NCBI GenBank assembly: GCA_016617855.1
Contig: JAECUM010001877.1
Location: 186,001 to 250,000 of the forward strand
Origin: Megalonaias nervosa
Taxonomy: Eukaryota > Mollusca > Bivalvia > Unionida > Unionidae
Direction of reading: 5' to 3'
Length of the DNA stretch: 64,000 nucleotides
The position numbers and the translations under genes are program-made. The notes under the pieces are model-generated. The model worked only from the letters and a program-made list of their open reading frames with translations. It did not search any database and was not told the DNA's origin. Within the stretch, counting starts at the first letter, position 1. Each line of letters opens with the position of its first letter. Shown here piece by piece: positions 14,115 through 25,738 of the stretch.

Positions 14115-14186
14115 TTATTTATAGAGGGTGACTCATTAGTCAAGGACTATTCTTCGAGGGTGACTCATTAGTCAAGGACTATTCTT
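14070..14186. repeat. (AAT)n microsatellite and a 33-bp duplication
   Basis: A pure (aat)n run (14070-14115) is followed by two tandem copies of a unit beginning 'gagggtgactcattagtc' and ending 'aaggactattcttc' (about 14125-14186). The duplication is almost exact, so it is recent compared with its neighbours. Confidence 0.85.
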
Positions 14187-14937
14187 CCTTGAGGCCCTGT
14201 TAAGGAGAGTATAACAATGCACATTATATGAAGATAGCAATAATTACTGTTTATTTTAAAATGTTTAGTATTAAAATACTAAATTCCATTATCTATTAGA
14301 AACACATACATGCTCATGATATCTCTTCTTAAATACTCTAATATTTTCAGCAGGTTTCACATGTAGTGGAAGCTTGTTCCCCAGAGCTGTACCCTGAATA
14401 TTGGAATCTTTTTTTAAATTGCTCTGTTCTTGGTTTTGGTGCTATCAGTGACAGGTTCAGAAACAACTCCTAAAGCAATACTTACCTCCCTGCTTGGCAC
14501 TGATTTAGTAAGCACCTAGAATAAATGCACAGAATTTTAACAGGGGCCTCAAGGGTCTGACCAAAAAATTCGTATCTCTGGGACCCATCAAAAAAATGCT
14601 TAAAATACCATCTTTCCTCAAGAGGATGCAATCCAATGATAGATAGGATACAGGGGCTCCTGTGGTGCTAGGCTCCCATATAGGTTTCAGATCTTTATCA
14701 GCTGGAGGGGTCTGTTTCTGGTAGTGTAATAGCCCTTATCTGAGCCACTACTGCTCCCAGTAAGGCTGTAAGTATCATAAACAGTGTGACACTCTTGTAG
14801 CATACAAACTTAATAAACAACAAACTAAAGGAAAAAGCATGTACATAATTAACTGTTGTTATTTTGACACCAATATAACTGAATTTCTCACAAAACATGC
14901 AATTCAATAAACTCAGATGAAAAATAAAAAATTTTCA

Positions 14938-16190
14938 GAGTACTCCATATTGATGAGGTTGTACTGAATGGCTGAAATCGAGTTTAAGGACTATAATGAA
15001 TAATGGCATTTTCTACCAGTCCATATTGATGTGGTTCTACAAAATGGCGTTTCAGGTCTATATTGAATAATGGCATTTTCTCAATCTTACTAAAATCAGA
15101 TCTCCACTGTTAAACATAAAGATCTGACAGTGACCTCTTAATGGTCATGTTCTGATGACCTTTGAATTGGCCAAATCTTAAAGTGAATCAAATCATTTGG
15201 CACACATTAATGCTCTTCAGCCACACTGTTCAGTCTCTCAAATGCAAATCTATAAGACTTCATCTGATTGGCTGATAAAAGAAACAATTACGATAATAAC
15301 ACATATGACCAGAACATGACCCCTAAGCTGTCACTGTTGATCTTAACATAGGGTGGTGGAGATCTGATTTTAATCAGATTGGGCATTTTCTACAACTCCA
15401 TATTGATGTGGTTGTACAAAATGGATGAAATGGAGTTTAAGGACTATACTTAAATAATGGCATTTTCCACAACTCCATATTGATATGGTTGAACTTAATG
15501 AATGAAATGGAGGTTAAGGACTATACTTAAATAATGGCATTTTCCACAACTCCATATTGATGTGGTTGTACAAAATGGATGAAATGGAGTTTAAGGACTA
15601 TACTTAAATAATGGAATTTTCTACCAATCCATATTGATGTGGTTGTACAAAATGGATGAAATGGAGGTTAAGGACTATACTTAAATAATGGCATTTTCCA
15701 CAACTCCATATTGATGTGGTTGTACAAAATGGATGAAATGGAGGTTAAGGACTATACTTAAATAATGGCATTTCGTACAACTCCATACTGATGTGGTTGA
15801 ACTTAATGACTGAAATGGAATTTAAGGACTATACTAAATAATGGAATTTTCCACAACTCCATATTGATATGGTTGAACTTAATGACTGAAATGGAATTTA
15901 AGGACTATACTAAATAATGGCATTTGCCACAACTCTATATTGATGCAGTTGAACTTAATGACTGAAATGGAATTTAAGGACTATACTAAATAATGGCATT
16001 TGCCACAACTCTATATTGATGCAGTTGAACTTAATGAATTAAATGGAGTTTAGGCACAATACTAAATTATGGAATTTTCCACAACTCCATATTGTTGTGG
16101 TTGTACTTAATGAATGAAATGGAGTAAGGTTGTACTGAATGGATGTGATGGAGTTTAAGGACTATAATGAATAATGGCATTTTCTACCAC
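14938..16190. repeat. Tandem array, 77-bp unit, interrupted by a MITE
   Basis: About a dozen copies of a 77-bp unit: 'ggcattttccacaactccatattgatgtgg', then 'ttgtacaaaatggatgaaatggag', then 'gttaaggactatacttaaataat'. Adjacent copies between 15380 and 16060 are highly alike; the outer copies are more diverged. A 300-bp element (15082-15381) splits the array. The period is not a multiple of three and no ORF runs through. Confidence 0.92.
15082..15381. mobile_element. 300-bp MITE with 10-bp target duplication (MULE-like)
   Basis: The two ends form an inverted repeat. The first 26 bases (caatct.a..taaaatcagatctccac) match the reverse complement of the last 26 at 24 positions, and similarity continues for about 80 bp ('..cagtgac..', '..ggtcatgttctg..'). 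It is flanked by an exact 10-bp direct duplication, ggcattttct, at 15072-15081 and 15382-15391. Removing the element plus one duplication leaves a continuous 77-bp array unit. No coding capacity. A 9-10-bp duplication with long TIRs fits the Mutator-like superfamily (inference). Confidence 0.85.
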
Positions 16191-16787
16191 TCCCATATTT
16201 AGGTAAAATATAAATTTTGATGTTTTTGAAGCTGTTTTTGTTAATGTGTCATTCATTATATAAAACCAGTTTATACTGATTTTGTTTACTGATATCTATT
16301 AAACATAGAAAACAACCATCAGACAAGGGCTGTTACTCTGGAGCTGACAGAATATATGCAACTTCAAACTCAAAATTAGTTATGAAATTAAACTTGCTCC
16401 ACAAAGAAATGTCCACAGACTGAGTATCTATGACATTCATCATGGAGCATGGCTGTGTCTAAAAATTGACAGACTTTAAAATCTGAGAATAAAGCACTGG
16501 ATTTTTGTGCTGTTGTATCATATGCACACTAAACTGTGTGTGAACAGCTAAAGTTAAAGAACTGATCTGCAGTTGTTCACCATGTTATTTATTTTCATTC
16601 AAAGCAGCATTACATATTCTACATTAGCAATATCAAGAGACAAATAATGTCACATTGTAATGACCTTCTACACCTTTTTCTCCCATTATTTTCCACACAC
16701 ACAAACTGACCCTTTTTTGGGAGGTGCACCAGCTGGGATTCAAAAGTGACTTGAAGGCATTCCTGAAAAATCATACTGTGGTGCTGA

Positions 16788-16960
16788 ACAATAAGGCCTT
16801 ATAAATGAGGTGGCCCTTCTTGCAAATAAAGCCTTGTAAATAAGGTGGACTTTCTTGGGAATAAGGCCTTGTAAATAAGGTGGCCTTTCATGAGAATAAG
16901 GCCTTGTAAATAAGGTGGTCTTTCTTGAGAACAGGGCCTTATAAATGGGATGACTTTCTT
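16788..16960. repeat. Tandem array, ~35-bp unit
   Basis: About five units of 'aataaggccttgtaaataagg' plus 'tggcctttcttgag'. The minus-strand ORF here (with a repeated 'GLI' motif) is a by-product of the repeat. Confidence 0.85.
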
Positions 16961-17003
16961 AAGAGGCCGCTTGAGTGGAGAGCCACTGCACAAGATATAG
17001 CAG

Positions 17004-17106
17004 ATCTCAAATGGGTAATGATTTAATATTAAATTTATAAAACTCACTGAATAATTTATTCAACGGGTTTCATGAATTTAATATTAAATCAGTACCCATT
17101 TGAGAT
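17004..17106. repeat. 103-bp near-perfect palindrome
   Basis: The left arm begins 'atctcaaatgggtaatg' followed by 'atttaatattaaat'. The right arm ends 'atttaatattaaat', 'cagtacccatttgagat'. The complementarity runs almost without gap to a centre near 17055, with a few mismatches, so the whole stretch can fold into one long hairpin. It could be a tiny foldback element. No target duplication is evident. Confidence 0.85.
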
Positions 17107-19379
17107 TCTTTTATCACATAGTTTTTACTTCAGTGAAAATTATCTAGACAGAAAGAATGAATAATTTCGTTCATTCTGACAGACGTTGCACCTTTCATTT
17201 GTTGTGTGTAAAAAATAGTCCCAAAGTTGAACTATTATTAACATTTAAAAGTAGACTATACTTTTCTTACAAACTTTAAATCCAAGAACAAGCATCCTTC
17301 CTAAAAAAACAGAACATTCAACACTGACAAAATCATTTTTCAACACAGAATGTCCAATACATGTGATGTTGCATTGTTTGATGCATTACTAGTTCGAGTA
17401 CAGTTGATGATCCATGTTTACATCATGTGTCACTTTCATGCCTAAGCATTACGTTGTTGCGATATTCAAGTGAAAGAAGGTTTACTGGATGTAGAAATTC
17501 CTATATTTACCGTAATGTATTTGTGACTGGATATTTGCAGTATCTGATTTGGAACAGAAGACTACAGAATGTTCAAACAAATTTCATTTTGAGTCAGAAT
17601 TGTTTCACATATTTACTGCATAAATATGCAGTGGTTGGATAAATTTGTCAGTTTGGAGACCGGTCTATGTCCACATTTTTCTGTGAACAGAGGTGACTTT
17701 ATTTACTTCTGTAAGTTAACATTTAAACCACGCTTGTATGTATGGTGGATTCCATGATACAGGTATACCACACACACCCCTCCACCCCCACCACACACAC
17801 CCGAAATAAACTGAGCAATACCCTTAGTTTTACTTCTTTTTGTTGTTTTGTTGTTATTCTTGTCTTGGGTGTTTTAGCCATTTTTCATGTAATGATATGA
17901 TATGCATGACATAAAAAAACCTGTGGGAGTAAATTGGTCATATTCTGACAGATGAGACCATTTTTTCCCCACGTCCTTTTGTGACTTGAATTGAAAAATG
18001 GCTGCCAAAATGTTCATTGAAAACAAACAATTCCAGAAGGCGGGGTTAAAAAAGTTTTCCCTTGATCACAGCCAATCAGTAAAGAGAATACAGCAAAATA
18101 ATTTCATGGGCTTATTTGGACCAACCAGAATCACATAAAGTGATATGTTAACATGTTATAATATCAAAAATATTAAGCTGCACACACTATAGGCAAAGTG
18201 TACCAACTATACTATTGTAGATATCTGATTATCATTTGTTTCCAAATTCATAATAATAAATAAAAATTAAAACTTCAATTATTGATTTAAATGTGCAATG
18301 AAATTAAAATATTTTTAATTGGACTGGTAAACTGAGGATAATCATATTTGACTTTCTATTCTTTTATTTCAAGAAACTGCTTTTCTAAAGCTCCATGGCA
18401 TAAAATGATAAAAATATATTAACATTATTATTTTGAATTTAATGAATAATTTAAGACAAGGTCCATTAATGAGAAATACTGGGAATGTATGGTAAATTAT
18501 ATTGTCTTTTGTTATCACTTTCAACATGTACATGAAAGTATCTGTGGTAACCAGCACATGAACTCAAAATTTCTGTCAGAAATGAAATACCACCACCTGA
18601 TATGTAAGCAATATAAACAATATGGAGAAAATGGGGGGGGGGTCAGTAAACAGCCCTTTAGAAAAATGGAAATGGACACATGACTTGCTTTGTGAACAAT
18701 AATTTCTATACTTCCACATCATCCCTGCCAATCATTCAGTGCATGCAAAAAGGTGGAAAAATCCATAGTTTATACTTCCCTGGTAATGCATTTGTTTGGA
18801 AATAACACAAAAATTTAGCTCACCCACTTCATATTCATTACTAAACAAGTACATATTTCACTTGGCAAGCAAAATTTTGAGCTTTCCAGGGGTGTTGAAC
18901 AAGCAATTTTTCCATCACTGATAATAGGATGAAATTTTATCAGGATTACAGCAGTAACATGAGTGCATAGGTAGGTGGGCACAGATGCTGTCTATATGGC
19001 TTTTGTGCTATAAATGTTCCAATGTAGGCTGAAACTTCTTGCACAAGGCTGATAAGCTACTAATGCCAATTCTGCAAAAGCAGAACTTTCTACCTTCATG
19101 CTAGGAGCTGAATCAAGGAAAGACATCAAATACTCTGTCAACCATACTATGAAAAATTGGCCTCTCACCATGATAACTAGTAAAATATTTGAAAATAATT
19201 TACCATGGTTAGTGAAAACATCACTGTGTTCTCTCAAAAAGTGCTCATTAGATGCATAAATACTGTAATGTACTTCCTGTTCTGTACCAAAATGTCTGGA
19301 AAAGGGCAAATTATTTTATATCCTCAGCCAGTAATTTCTCAAATGGTTCCCAAAAGACAATACCAGGCCCCAATTATTT

Positions 19380-20640
19380 GAAAACCAGGTATAATTCCAA
19401 TACTCCTGACAACCATGCACAATTCCTATTCTAGCAATATACTCCTGAACACCAGACATAATTCCCATTTTAGCAATATACTCATGAAAACCAGGCATAA
19501 TTCCCATTCTAGCTATATACTCCTGACAACCAGGCATAATTCCTATTCTAGCAATATACTCATGAAAACCAGGCATAATTCCTATCCTAGCAATATACCT
19601 TGAAAACCAGGCATAATTCCCATTCTAGCTATATACTCCTGACAACCAGGCATAATTCCTATCCTAGAAACACACTCCTGAAAACCAGCCATAATTCCTA
19701 TTCTAGCTTAAGCTATATACTCATGAAAACCAGGCATAATTCCCATTCTAGCTATATACTCCTGACAACTAGGCATAATTCCCATCCTAGAAACACACTC
19801 CTGAAAACCAGCTATAATTCCTATTCTAGCTTAAGCTATATACTCATGAAAACCAGGCATAATTCCCATTCCAGCTATATACTCCTGACAACTAGGCAGA
19901 ATTCCCATCCTAGAAACACACTCATGAAAACCAGCTATAATTCCTATTCTAGCTTAAGCTATATACTCCTGACAACCAGGCATAATTCCCATTCTAGCAA
20001 TACACTCCTGAAAACCAGGCATAATTCCCATCCTAGAAAAACACTCCTGAAAACCTGGCATAATTCCCATTCTAGCCAAACCCTCTTGAAAACCAGCAAA
20101 ATTCCCATTCTAACCACATAATCCTAACAATCAGGAATAATCCCCATTCTAGCAGTATACTCCTGAAAACCAGATATAATTCCCATTCCAGCCATACACT
20201 CATGAAAACTAGGCATAATTCACATTCTAGCTATATACTCCTAAAACAAAGGCATAATTTCCATTCTAGTGATACACTCCTGGAAATCAGGCATAATTCC
20301 CATTCTAGCAATATACATCTGAAAACCAGGCATAATTCCCATTCTAGCTCTATTCTCCTGAAAACCAGGAATAATTCCCATTTTAGCCATCTACTCCTGA
20401 AAACCAGGCATAATTCCCATTCTAACCATATACTCCTGAAAACCAAGCATAATTCCCATTCTAGCTATATACTCCTGACAACCAGGCAGTTCCCATTCTA
20501 GCAATACAGTCCTAACAACCAGGTGTAATTCCCATTCTAGCAATGCAGTTCTGAAAACCTGGCATAATTCCCATTCTAGCAATATACTCCTGAAAGCAAG
20601 GCACAATTCCCATTCTAGTTATATACTCCTGACAACTTTA
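19380..20640. repeat. Tandem array, 39-bp unit (~32 copies)
   Basis: The unit is 'actcctgaaaaccaggcat' followed by 'aattcccattctagcaatat'. Because 39 is 13 codons, long ORFs arise on both strands: plus 19600-20121 and 20202-20501 (13-residue repeats such as KTRHNSHSS), and minus 19316-19576 and 20391-20606. Both strands are open, the start codons are internal to repeats, and copies with indels break the frame. I read this as a satellite inside SRF intron 2, not a gene. Some copies carry a 7-bp insertion (ttaagct). Confidence 0.93.
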
Positions 20641-22253
20641 TTCACATTTCATGAATTTTCTGTCCCACAATGAGGTGTTAAGGCTCTATTTAAAATCATC
20701 CAAGAAATATGTGTGCCAGCATTAATTTCAAACTGTTGTTGACTGCAAAGCAAATGATGCAAGGTCTTTTCTAGGCTGCACAACTGTGGGATTCATGCTA
20801 CATTAAAAAAAACAATGGAGCCAAATAAGCAACCACATGCAGAAAATAAAATGAACATCAATTTTGGCAAGCTCTATGTTTATTTCTTCATTAAATCTCC
20901 CTGTAATTAGACAATTCTCACAATGTTTTCACATAGAGGGGGAAACTTCCCCCTAAATTTTCAGTTCTTGAAAAGATCATGTTTCAGCCTTTTTTCCCCA
21001 AATTAAAACAAATCAAACGTTAAATGAAACATTCCTGTATTCTCAATCAAACTGTCATTCACTGTAGAAACTTTTAAAGAGATGACAATATCGCATTATG
21101 ATTTAAATGAAATTAACATTTTTCTTCCTGTGAATGAAAGAAAGAAAAAATATTGTACAAATAGATTCACTGTTACTACATGTATATATTTGTTTCCTAT
21201 TCTTATCACAATGTCAACAGACCATAATTGTATATGTTTAAAATTATCTGAAAACAAGAGTATCTTAAGAGTGCTTGCAAAACAAACACACAACTCTGCA
21301 TCAAGGTAAACGTTAGTTGATTTTGTTTCTGTTTACAACATAATAACTGCTCCATCACAAGGTCACATGCAATTCCAAAATTCAAGCTAATTTCATTATT
21401 TCAAAAAAATGTAGGAAAACCAGTAGAATGTGCACATAAAAACCCATATTTTCAAGTCAAAATGTAATTTCCTCATTAAAATTTTCCCTTCAATTCCCAG
21501 TTCTACTGTTCTTGCTTCACCTACCACTGTGGCCTACAGTGACAGCCATGTGTTACAAATATGTAATTTAATTACTTGTGTGTTCTTTTTTGTTTTATTT
21601 TTGTATCATTACATTTAATTGTAATGATTATTTTCATGGGATCTGATATTTTTGAAAGAGATATTATGTTTATATAAAACATAGTATGACTCGCATAAGA
21701 ACGATTTTATCCTGCCGTGGTTTGTTGATTTAGTAAACAATACGCGAAAACGATTGGTTATTGCCAAGGTCATTTTCTTGTCCACGTGTAATAACTATTG
21801 CATTGTTTACTGCGCTATTTGATGATGAAATAGCCACGCATTCCATCATGCGCACATGAAATGACGTCTTAGTTCAGTTTAAAAATACTCAGATCCCCGT
21901 GAAATATTCAGTCGTATAATATATCTTCAAGAAGAGACATAAGTTACCTCTATTATTTGAATTATGATGGGTGCACCAAGATCTCTTACTACTGTTCCTA
22001 TGCTTTTTATTGGGGGACAAAATTAAAAATTTCAAAGGAAAATATTATTACAATTATCACAACAATGGATGCATAGAGACCATTTCTGACAGTGTCCATG
22101 ATTTAATGAGAAAGAAAAAGAAATTCTCCTCTTTGCAGTTGATTTTGGCAAACTAAAACTTCCAAAAACTTATTGGAGAAAAATACAAACAATACAAAAT
22201 TTCTATCAAGAATTTTGTGCACGTTCAACTAAGCTAAAATGATAAAGTTATAC

Positions 22254-22517
22254 CTTAGTTTCATCTTCAGATACGGCATAAGTAAGTTCAGGCTCCTCAT
22301 ATCCACCTGGGTTCATCCGCTGTTCAATAGCTTGCTGCTGCCCCGGAGCCATGGGTGGGGGATCAGGGGAATTAAGACAAGTTTGTATCAAAGCCTTCCC
22401 ACTCTCACTGGTTATCATGGGCTGAAGTTTTCGGGTGGCAAAGGTATAAACATGACCCGTCTCGCTAGCTACCAGCAACATCACTTGTGTCCCTGTCAAT
22501 GTGGACAGCTCATAGGC
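22254..22517 (-). CDS. SRF: Serum response factor, exon 2 (MADS/SAM domain)
   Basis: Acceptor 'gttttccag|gcctatgag' (22518/22517); donor 'actaag|gtataa' (22254/22253). The 264 bp encode 88 residues in phase 0. The sequence completes the SRF MADS box (AYELSTLTGTQ, LLVASETGHVYTFATRKLQP, then MITSESGKALIQTCLNSPD) and continues into the SRF-specific tail (EEPELTYAVSEDETK). In the family this region makes the dimer interface and the surface that binds ternary-complex and myocardin-type partners; the protein acts in the nucleus. There is no stop or frameshift, and conservation is very high, so the gene is under selection. The ORF continues past the donor for only one codon before a stop. Confidence 0.97.
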
Positions 22518-23460
22518 CTGGAAAACATTTCTGTTATAGCTAGTAATTTCTTTTTCTTGTAGCAAAATTAAAGTCAGCTGCTTCAGTATGGTAGACAAAT
22601 ATAATAATTATGAGATGAACTTGTAGAAGTAACTGCATTATTGTCTTCAGTACCCGTCAGCCAGTGAAAATAAAAGACTTTAGATGCACACATTTGAGTT
22701 GCATTGTTACCGACATCATTGTTGTGAAATCCAAAAAAGCATAGTATACCTGAACTGTTCAACAACCTGACTGTAAAACCGATGAAAATCATAAATTCAA
22801 CAGATTTTATCCAAATGTTAAAATTTATCAAACCAAAAAGGGACATAAAACATATGAATTGTGTATTTAGCATTTGATATTATAACAAGTAACATTAATG
22901 TCATATTAGACAAGCTACTGTTGAAACAAAAATGCAATCAACAAAAACTGTCCACAGGAACGCCTATAACTAGTACTAATATTAGTACCCCTACTCCTTC
23001 CTCGTGGACCTCAACCACAACAATCAAGTTGAGGCTACGACATCGTAGCTAGCCTTTAACTAGTATTTTAGACACTGTGGTAATTTATATTTACGCTAAT
23101 GATAATTTTACAATTAATATCAAACCACTTTTGGTTTTAAAATAATAAAAATATATGTCAGGTAAATTATAAAATTACAAAAATATGTCTAACAGAAGAC
23201 TTTTCATTCGAAAATGCGAACTCCAAAACGATAGCAATACCTGGATATACATTTTTACCCCAACTTTTATATCATTTAACAGTGTTATTATTCATACTCA
23301 TAGTTTAGTACAAAATCAAAGAAGAAACATTCCGTTTTAATTTCACAACGTTACGATCTGAAAATCTACATTCCAATACATAATAAAATCAATACACACA
23401 ATCGTAGTAGGAAGTCCAAATATGGGCGACCAAAACAGTACTAGTCATGCTCATTCATAC
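22518..23460 (-). other. SRF: SRF intron 1 (943 bp)
   Basis: GT-AG intron (gtatga..ttttccag) that splits the MADS box between the two lysines of ..GIMKK and AYELS.. in phase 0. I see no regulatory element with confidence and no coding. Confidence 0.9.
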
Positions 23461-23874
23461 CTTCTTCATTATGCCCGTTTTTCGCTTGCTGAAGGTTGTG
23501 TACCGCCTCAACTTATTTTCGATAAATTCCATTTTAATTTTGACCCTTCCCTTTGTCTTTTTCCCGGGTTTGAGTCCCGTATTAAGCACTTTGCTGTCGT
23601 CGTCCGAATCATCTTCATCAACCAATGTGGAAGGGTCAACTTGCTCCAAAGTTAACATTTTGTTGCCGAAAGACGTCGGTGGGTTAGGAAAAGCCGGTTG
23701 GTTCGTGATATGTGACCCATTTATGAGGTCCATATGATTTGAATAGGTTTGATGTACGTGTTTCGTGTCCTCCATGTGTGGAAAAATTTTCAGTCTCTCA
23801 AATGGAAGAAACTTATAACATGATAAACCTTGTTTGTGACTTCGCCATATGCGGAGACGGAGAACTACTTCCAT
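23461..23874 (-). CDS. SRF: Serum response factor, exon 1 (start and MADS-box N-terminus)
   Basis: The start ATG (23874-23872) is the first in frame after an in-frame TAG at 23901-23899. Its context, 'gaagATGG', has A at -3 and G at +4. A second Met (codon 34, near 23775) has a weaker context. The 138 residues comprise a basic/hydrophobic N-terminus, an acidic Asp/Ser cluster (around residues 85-93, comparable to the casein-kinase-II region of vertebrate SRF) and, from residue 104, the DNA-binding part of the MADS box (GKKTKGRVKIKMEFIENKL.. RRYTTFSKRKTGIMKK). The donor is AAG|gtatga. SRF binds CC(A/T)6GG elements as a dimer and drives cytoskeletal, muscle and immediate-early genes. This N-terminal region is shorter than that of vertebrates. 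Confidence 0.96.
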
Positions 23875-24074
23875 CTTCCTGCCTGGTACAATAAAGATCT
23901 AGCTATATCGCTCCGCCTTCTGAGATATCACGTAGAAATTACTTTTTAAAACCAAATAATGCAATAACAAATTTAATAGCATAGCCTTCTGCTGTAAAAA
24001 TTCCATAATTCATTGATATATTTTAATGTAATCAAGAATGATGCACATTTCTTGGCGTATGAATAATGAACTTC

Positions 24075-24124
24075 CCAATTATGGAATGTGGGGTCCCATA
24101 TAAGGGTTACACGGCCATATATGG
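24075..24124 (-). promoter_or_regulatory. Triple CArG-box cluster upstream of SRF
   Basis: Three perfect CC(A/T)6GG sites: CCAATTATGG (24075-24084), CCATATAAGG (24096-24105) and CCATATATGG (24115-24124). Starts are 21 and 19 bp apart, about two helical turns. They lie 201-250 bp upstream of the SRF start codon. CArG boxes are the SRF binding site, and vertebrate SRF promoters are known to be autoregulated through CArG boxes. An A/T-rich 'ttaaaatatatc' (about 24012-24025, minus) lies between them and exon 1 and could be a TATA-like element. A one-mismatch CArG-like site (ccataattca) is at 24003-24012. Confidence 0.75.
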
Positions 24125-25015
24125 TCGAAGTAAATAGCATTGTTGTAGGGAATGGGCAGGACTCTTCTGAAAATGGAATTAAACGGTTTCCAATGCCATT
24201 CATAAATATATACGCATTGAGGGGTCAGTTTTGTCGCAACTGTCAGTTGCTAAAGTCTTCAAAATATAGTGTTGCTTTTCTGCTTTTTCCTGACATAAGT
24301 ATGCATACCTTGAGATATTTTTAACAGTATCTATTCAGTTATTCAATAGTAATAATAATAATATCCTGAAAGTGATATACAGTAATCCCAAATGATTTTT
24401 GTCATGACGACTCTTGATTGCAAGTATCCGTGTACATATAAAACGAGCGTGCATACATAAGGTACATACAAACAATATTGTCAGTTTATGAGTTTAGTGT
24501 CCTCATCTGATAGTACAGTGCGATATCTGATGCTCGGATGTTTATTTATTTATCGCATTATGCAATGTTTCGGTTTGATGTTGACCATCCTTGATCTGCT
24601 TTAAAACCGAGGTTACACATTTGACATGGACATTAATTTCATGAAGACCGGTTTCCCCAACTTTACATTCTTAACTACTCACAGACCAGTGCTTTTAAAA
24701 CATTTATCAACAGTTTGCTTTGATCCATTTCGCCGCCACCGAAGAAAGAAGTTCAGAAACTCGGAAAGAAGGTACTGTGAAATAAAATATAAAATTAGGA
24801 GGAGAAAGTCGTTAACGATAACGGTTGCGAATTGTATTTTATATTTTTATACATGTCATTTAATGGACCTGTAAGTACAAAGACTACTTTTACATCTTAG
24901 TAAAGTTTCACATACTAAAATGTTGTTGAACAATATACGAAGATAATATTCAAAAATTAATACTGCAGACCAGACACATTCTGATGAACAACTGAACAAT
25001 AATTAACAAGTTTAA

Positions 25016-25018
<3 letters not shown>
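24125..25018. other. SRF upstream region, nothing else recognised
   Basis: Apart from the CArG cluster, this upstream stretch shows a short (aat)n run near 24348-24362. The plus-strand ORF at 24626-24874 (82 codons, Arg-rich) is without known similarity. I do not call it a gene. Confidence 0.4.

Positions 25019-25048
<30 letters not shown>
25019..25048. repeat. (GT)n microsatellite
   Basis: Fifteen uninterrupted gt units. Confidence 0.95.
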
Positions 25049-25049
<1 letters not shown>

Positions 25050-25738
25050 TAATCGAATAAATCGACATATTAACCAATAAATCAGTCAATGAAAAGAGTA
25101 CAAATTATTGTAAAATTTACAAGCTGGACCAAGTACATATAAACACACGGCAGTGAGATCAGCTGAATCTAATGAAGTGAGCTACACACAAACAGAAAAA
25201 TGATAACCGGTTTGACTTCAATCTTAGACCATTTCAAAGATAAAAGCTTCCATAAGACGTGATGCTATGCAAATAATAAGACAGATAACGTATCACAATA
25301 ATATTCTTATTGGTTATCAATGAAACATTGTTTTCTATCGACGGGTTAATAAAAAGATATAATTACGGTGTTTCCTAAAGGACTGCGTGTAGGTTATACG
25401 CAAACAAAACGACATTCCTCCTCCACTGAGCCGGTATTAATCTAACGACAGAGATGACAATGTTTAGTTCTAGTGTGAACCTATGTATCTGAGTATCAAA
25501 ACTGGAATGAGCGTTTTCAAAATATAAGTTTTAAAAGAAAAACACCATCCTTTCTAATCCCCCCTGGCGCCCCTCCCTCAACTTGCTCTGCGCGTACAAG
25601 GGGGGGGGGGAATAAAGAAAGAAAGGAAAAGGCGAGAAAGATAGTTTAGCTAAAATGTGATATTATCACTTTGCCAATTTTAGTGCGCCGAATCCTTGGC
25701 CTTTTCCAAATTGAGAAAATGTATGGTTATCCTTTCTC

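Larger units (their letters stand above)
5519..22253 (-). other. SRF: SRF intron 2 (~16.7 kb)
   Basis: Bounded by a donor (AAG|gtataa at 22254/22253) and an acceptor (cttcttcag|acc at 5519/5518), both phase 0. It holds no convincing internal exon; every ORF is short and lacks known similarity. It contains several tandem arrays, a MITE, a palindrome and a copy of a dispersed repeat, listed separately. Stretches 6300-9360, 9610-11970, 12020-13580, 17110-19370 and 20650-22250 show nothing recognisable beyond low-complexity A/T DNA and a (aat)n run at 10555-10575. Confidence 0.8.

Noticed and set aside
15380..16060. Repeated 'ccatattgatatgg' in the 77-bp array, looking like clustered SRF sites inside the SRF gene
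   Set aside because: The spacing between CC and GG is 10 bases and includes G, so it is not CC(A/T)6GG.
16711..16720. CCTTTTTTGG in SRF intron 2
   Set aside because: It formally fits CC(A/T)6GG, but it is a single homopolymer-type site without partners; chance is likely in A/T-rich DNA of this length.
19600..20121. A 173-codon ORF of 13-residue repeats
   Set aside because: It is produced by a 39-bp satellite. The opposite strand is equally open, and indels in neighbouring units break the frame.
22239..22562. 107-codon plus-strand ORF
   Set aside because: It is antisense to SRF exon 2, which is certain on the minus strand.
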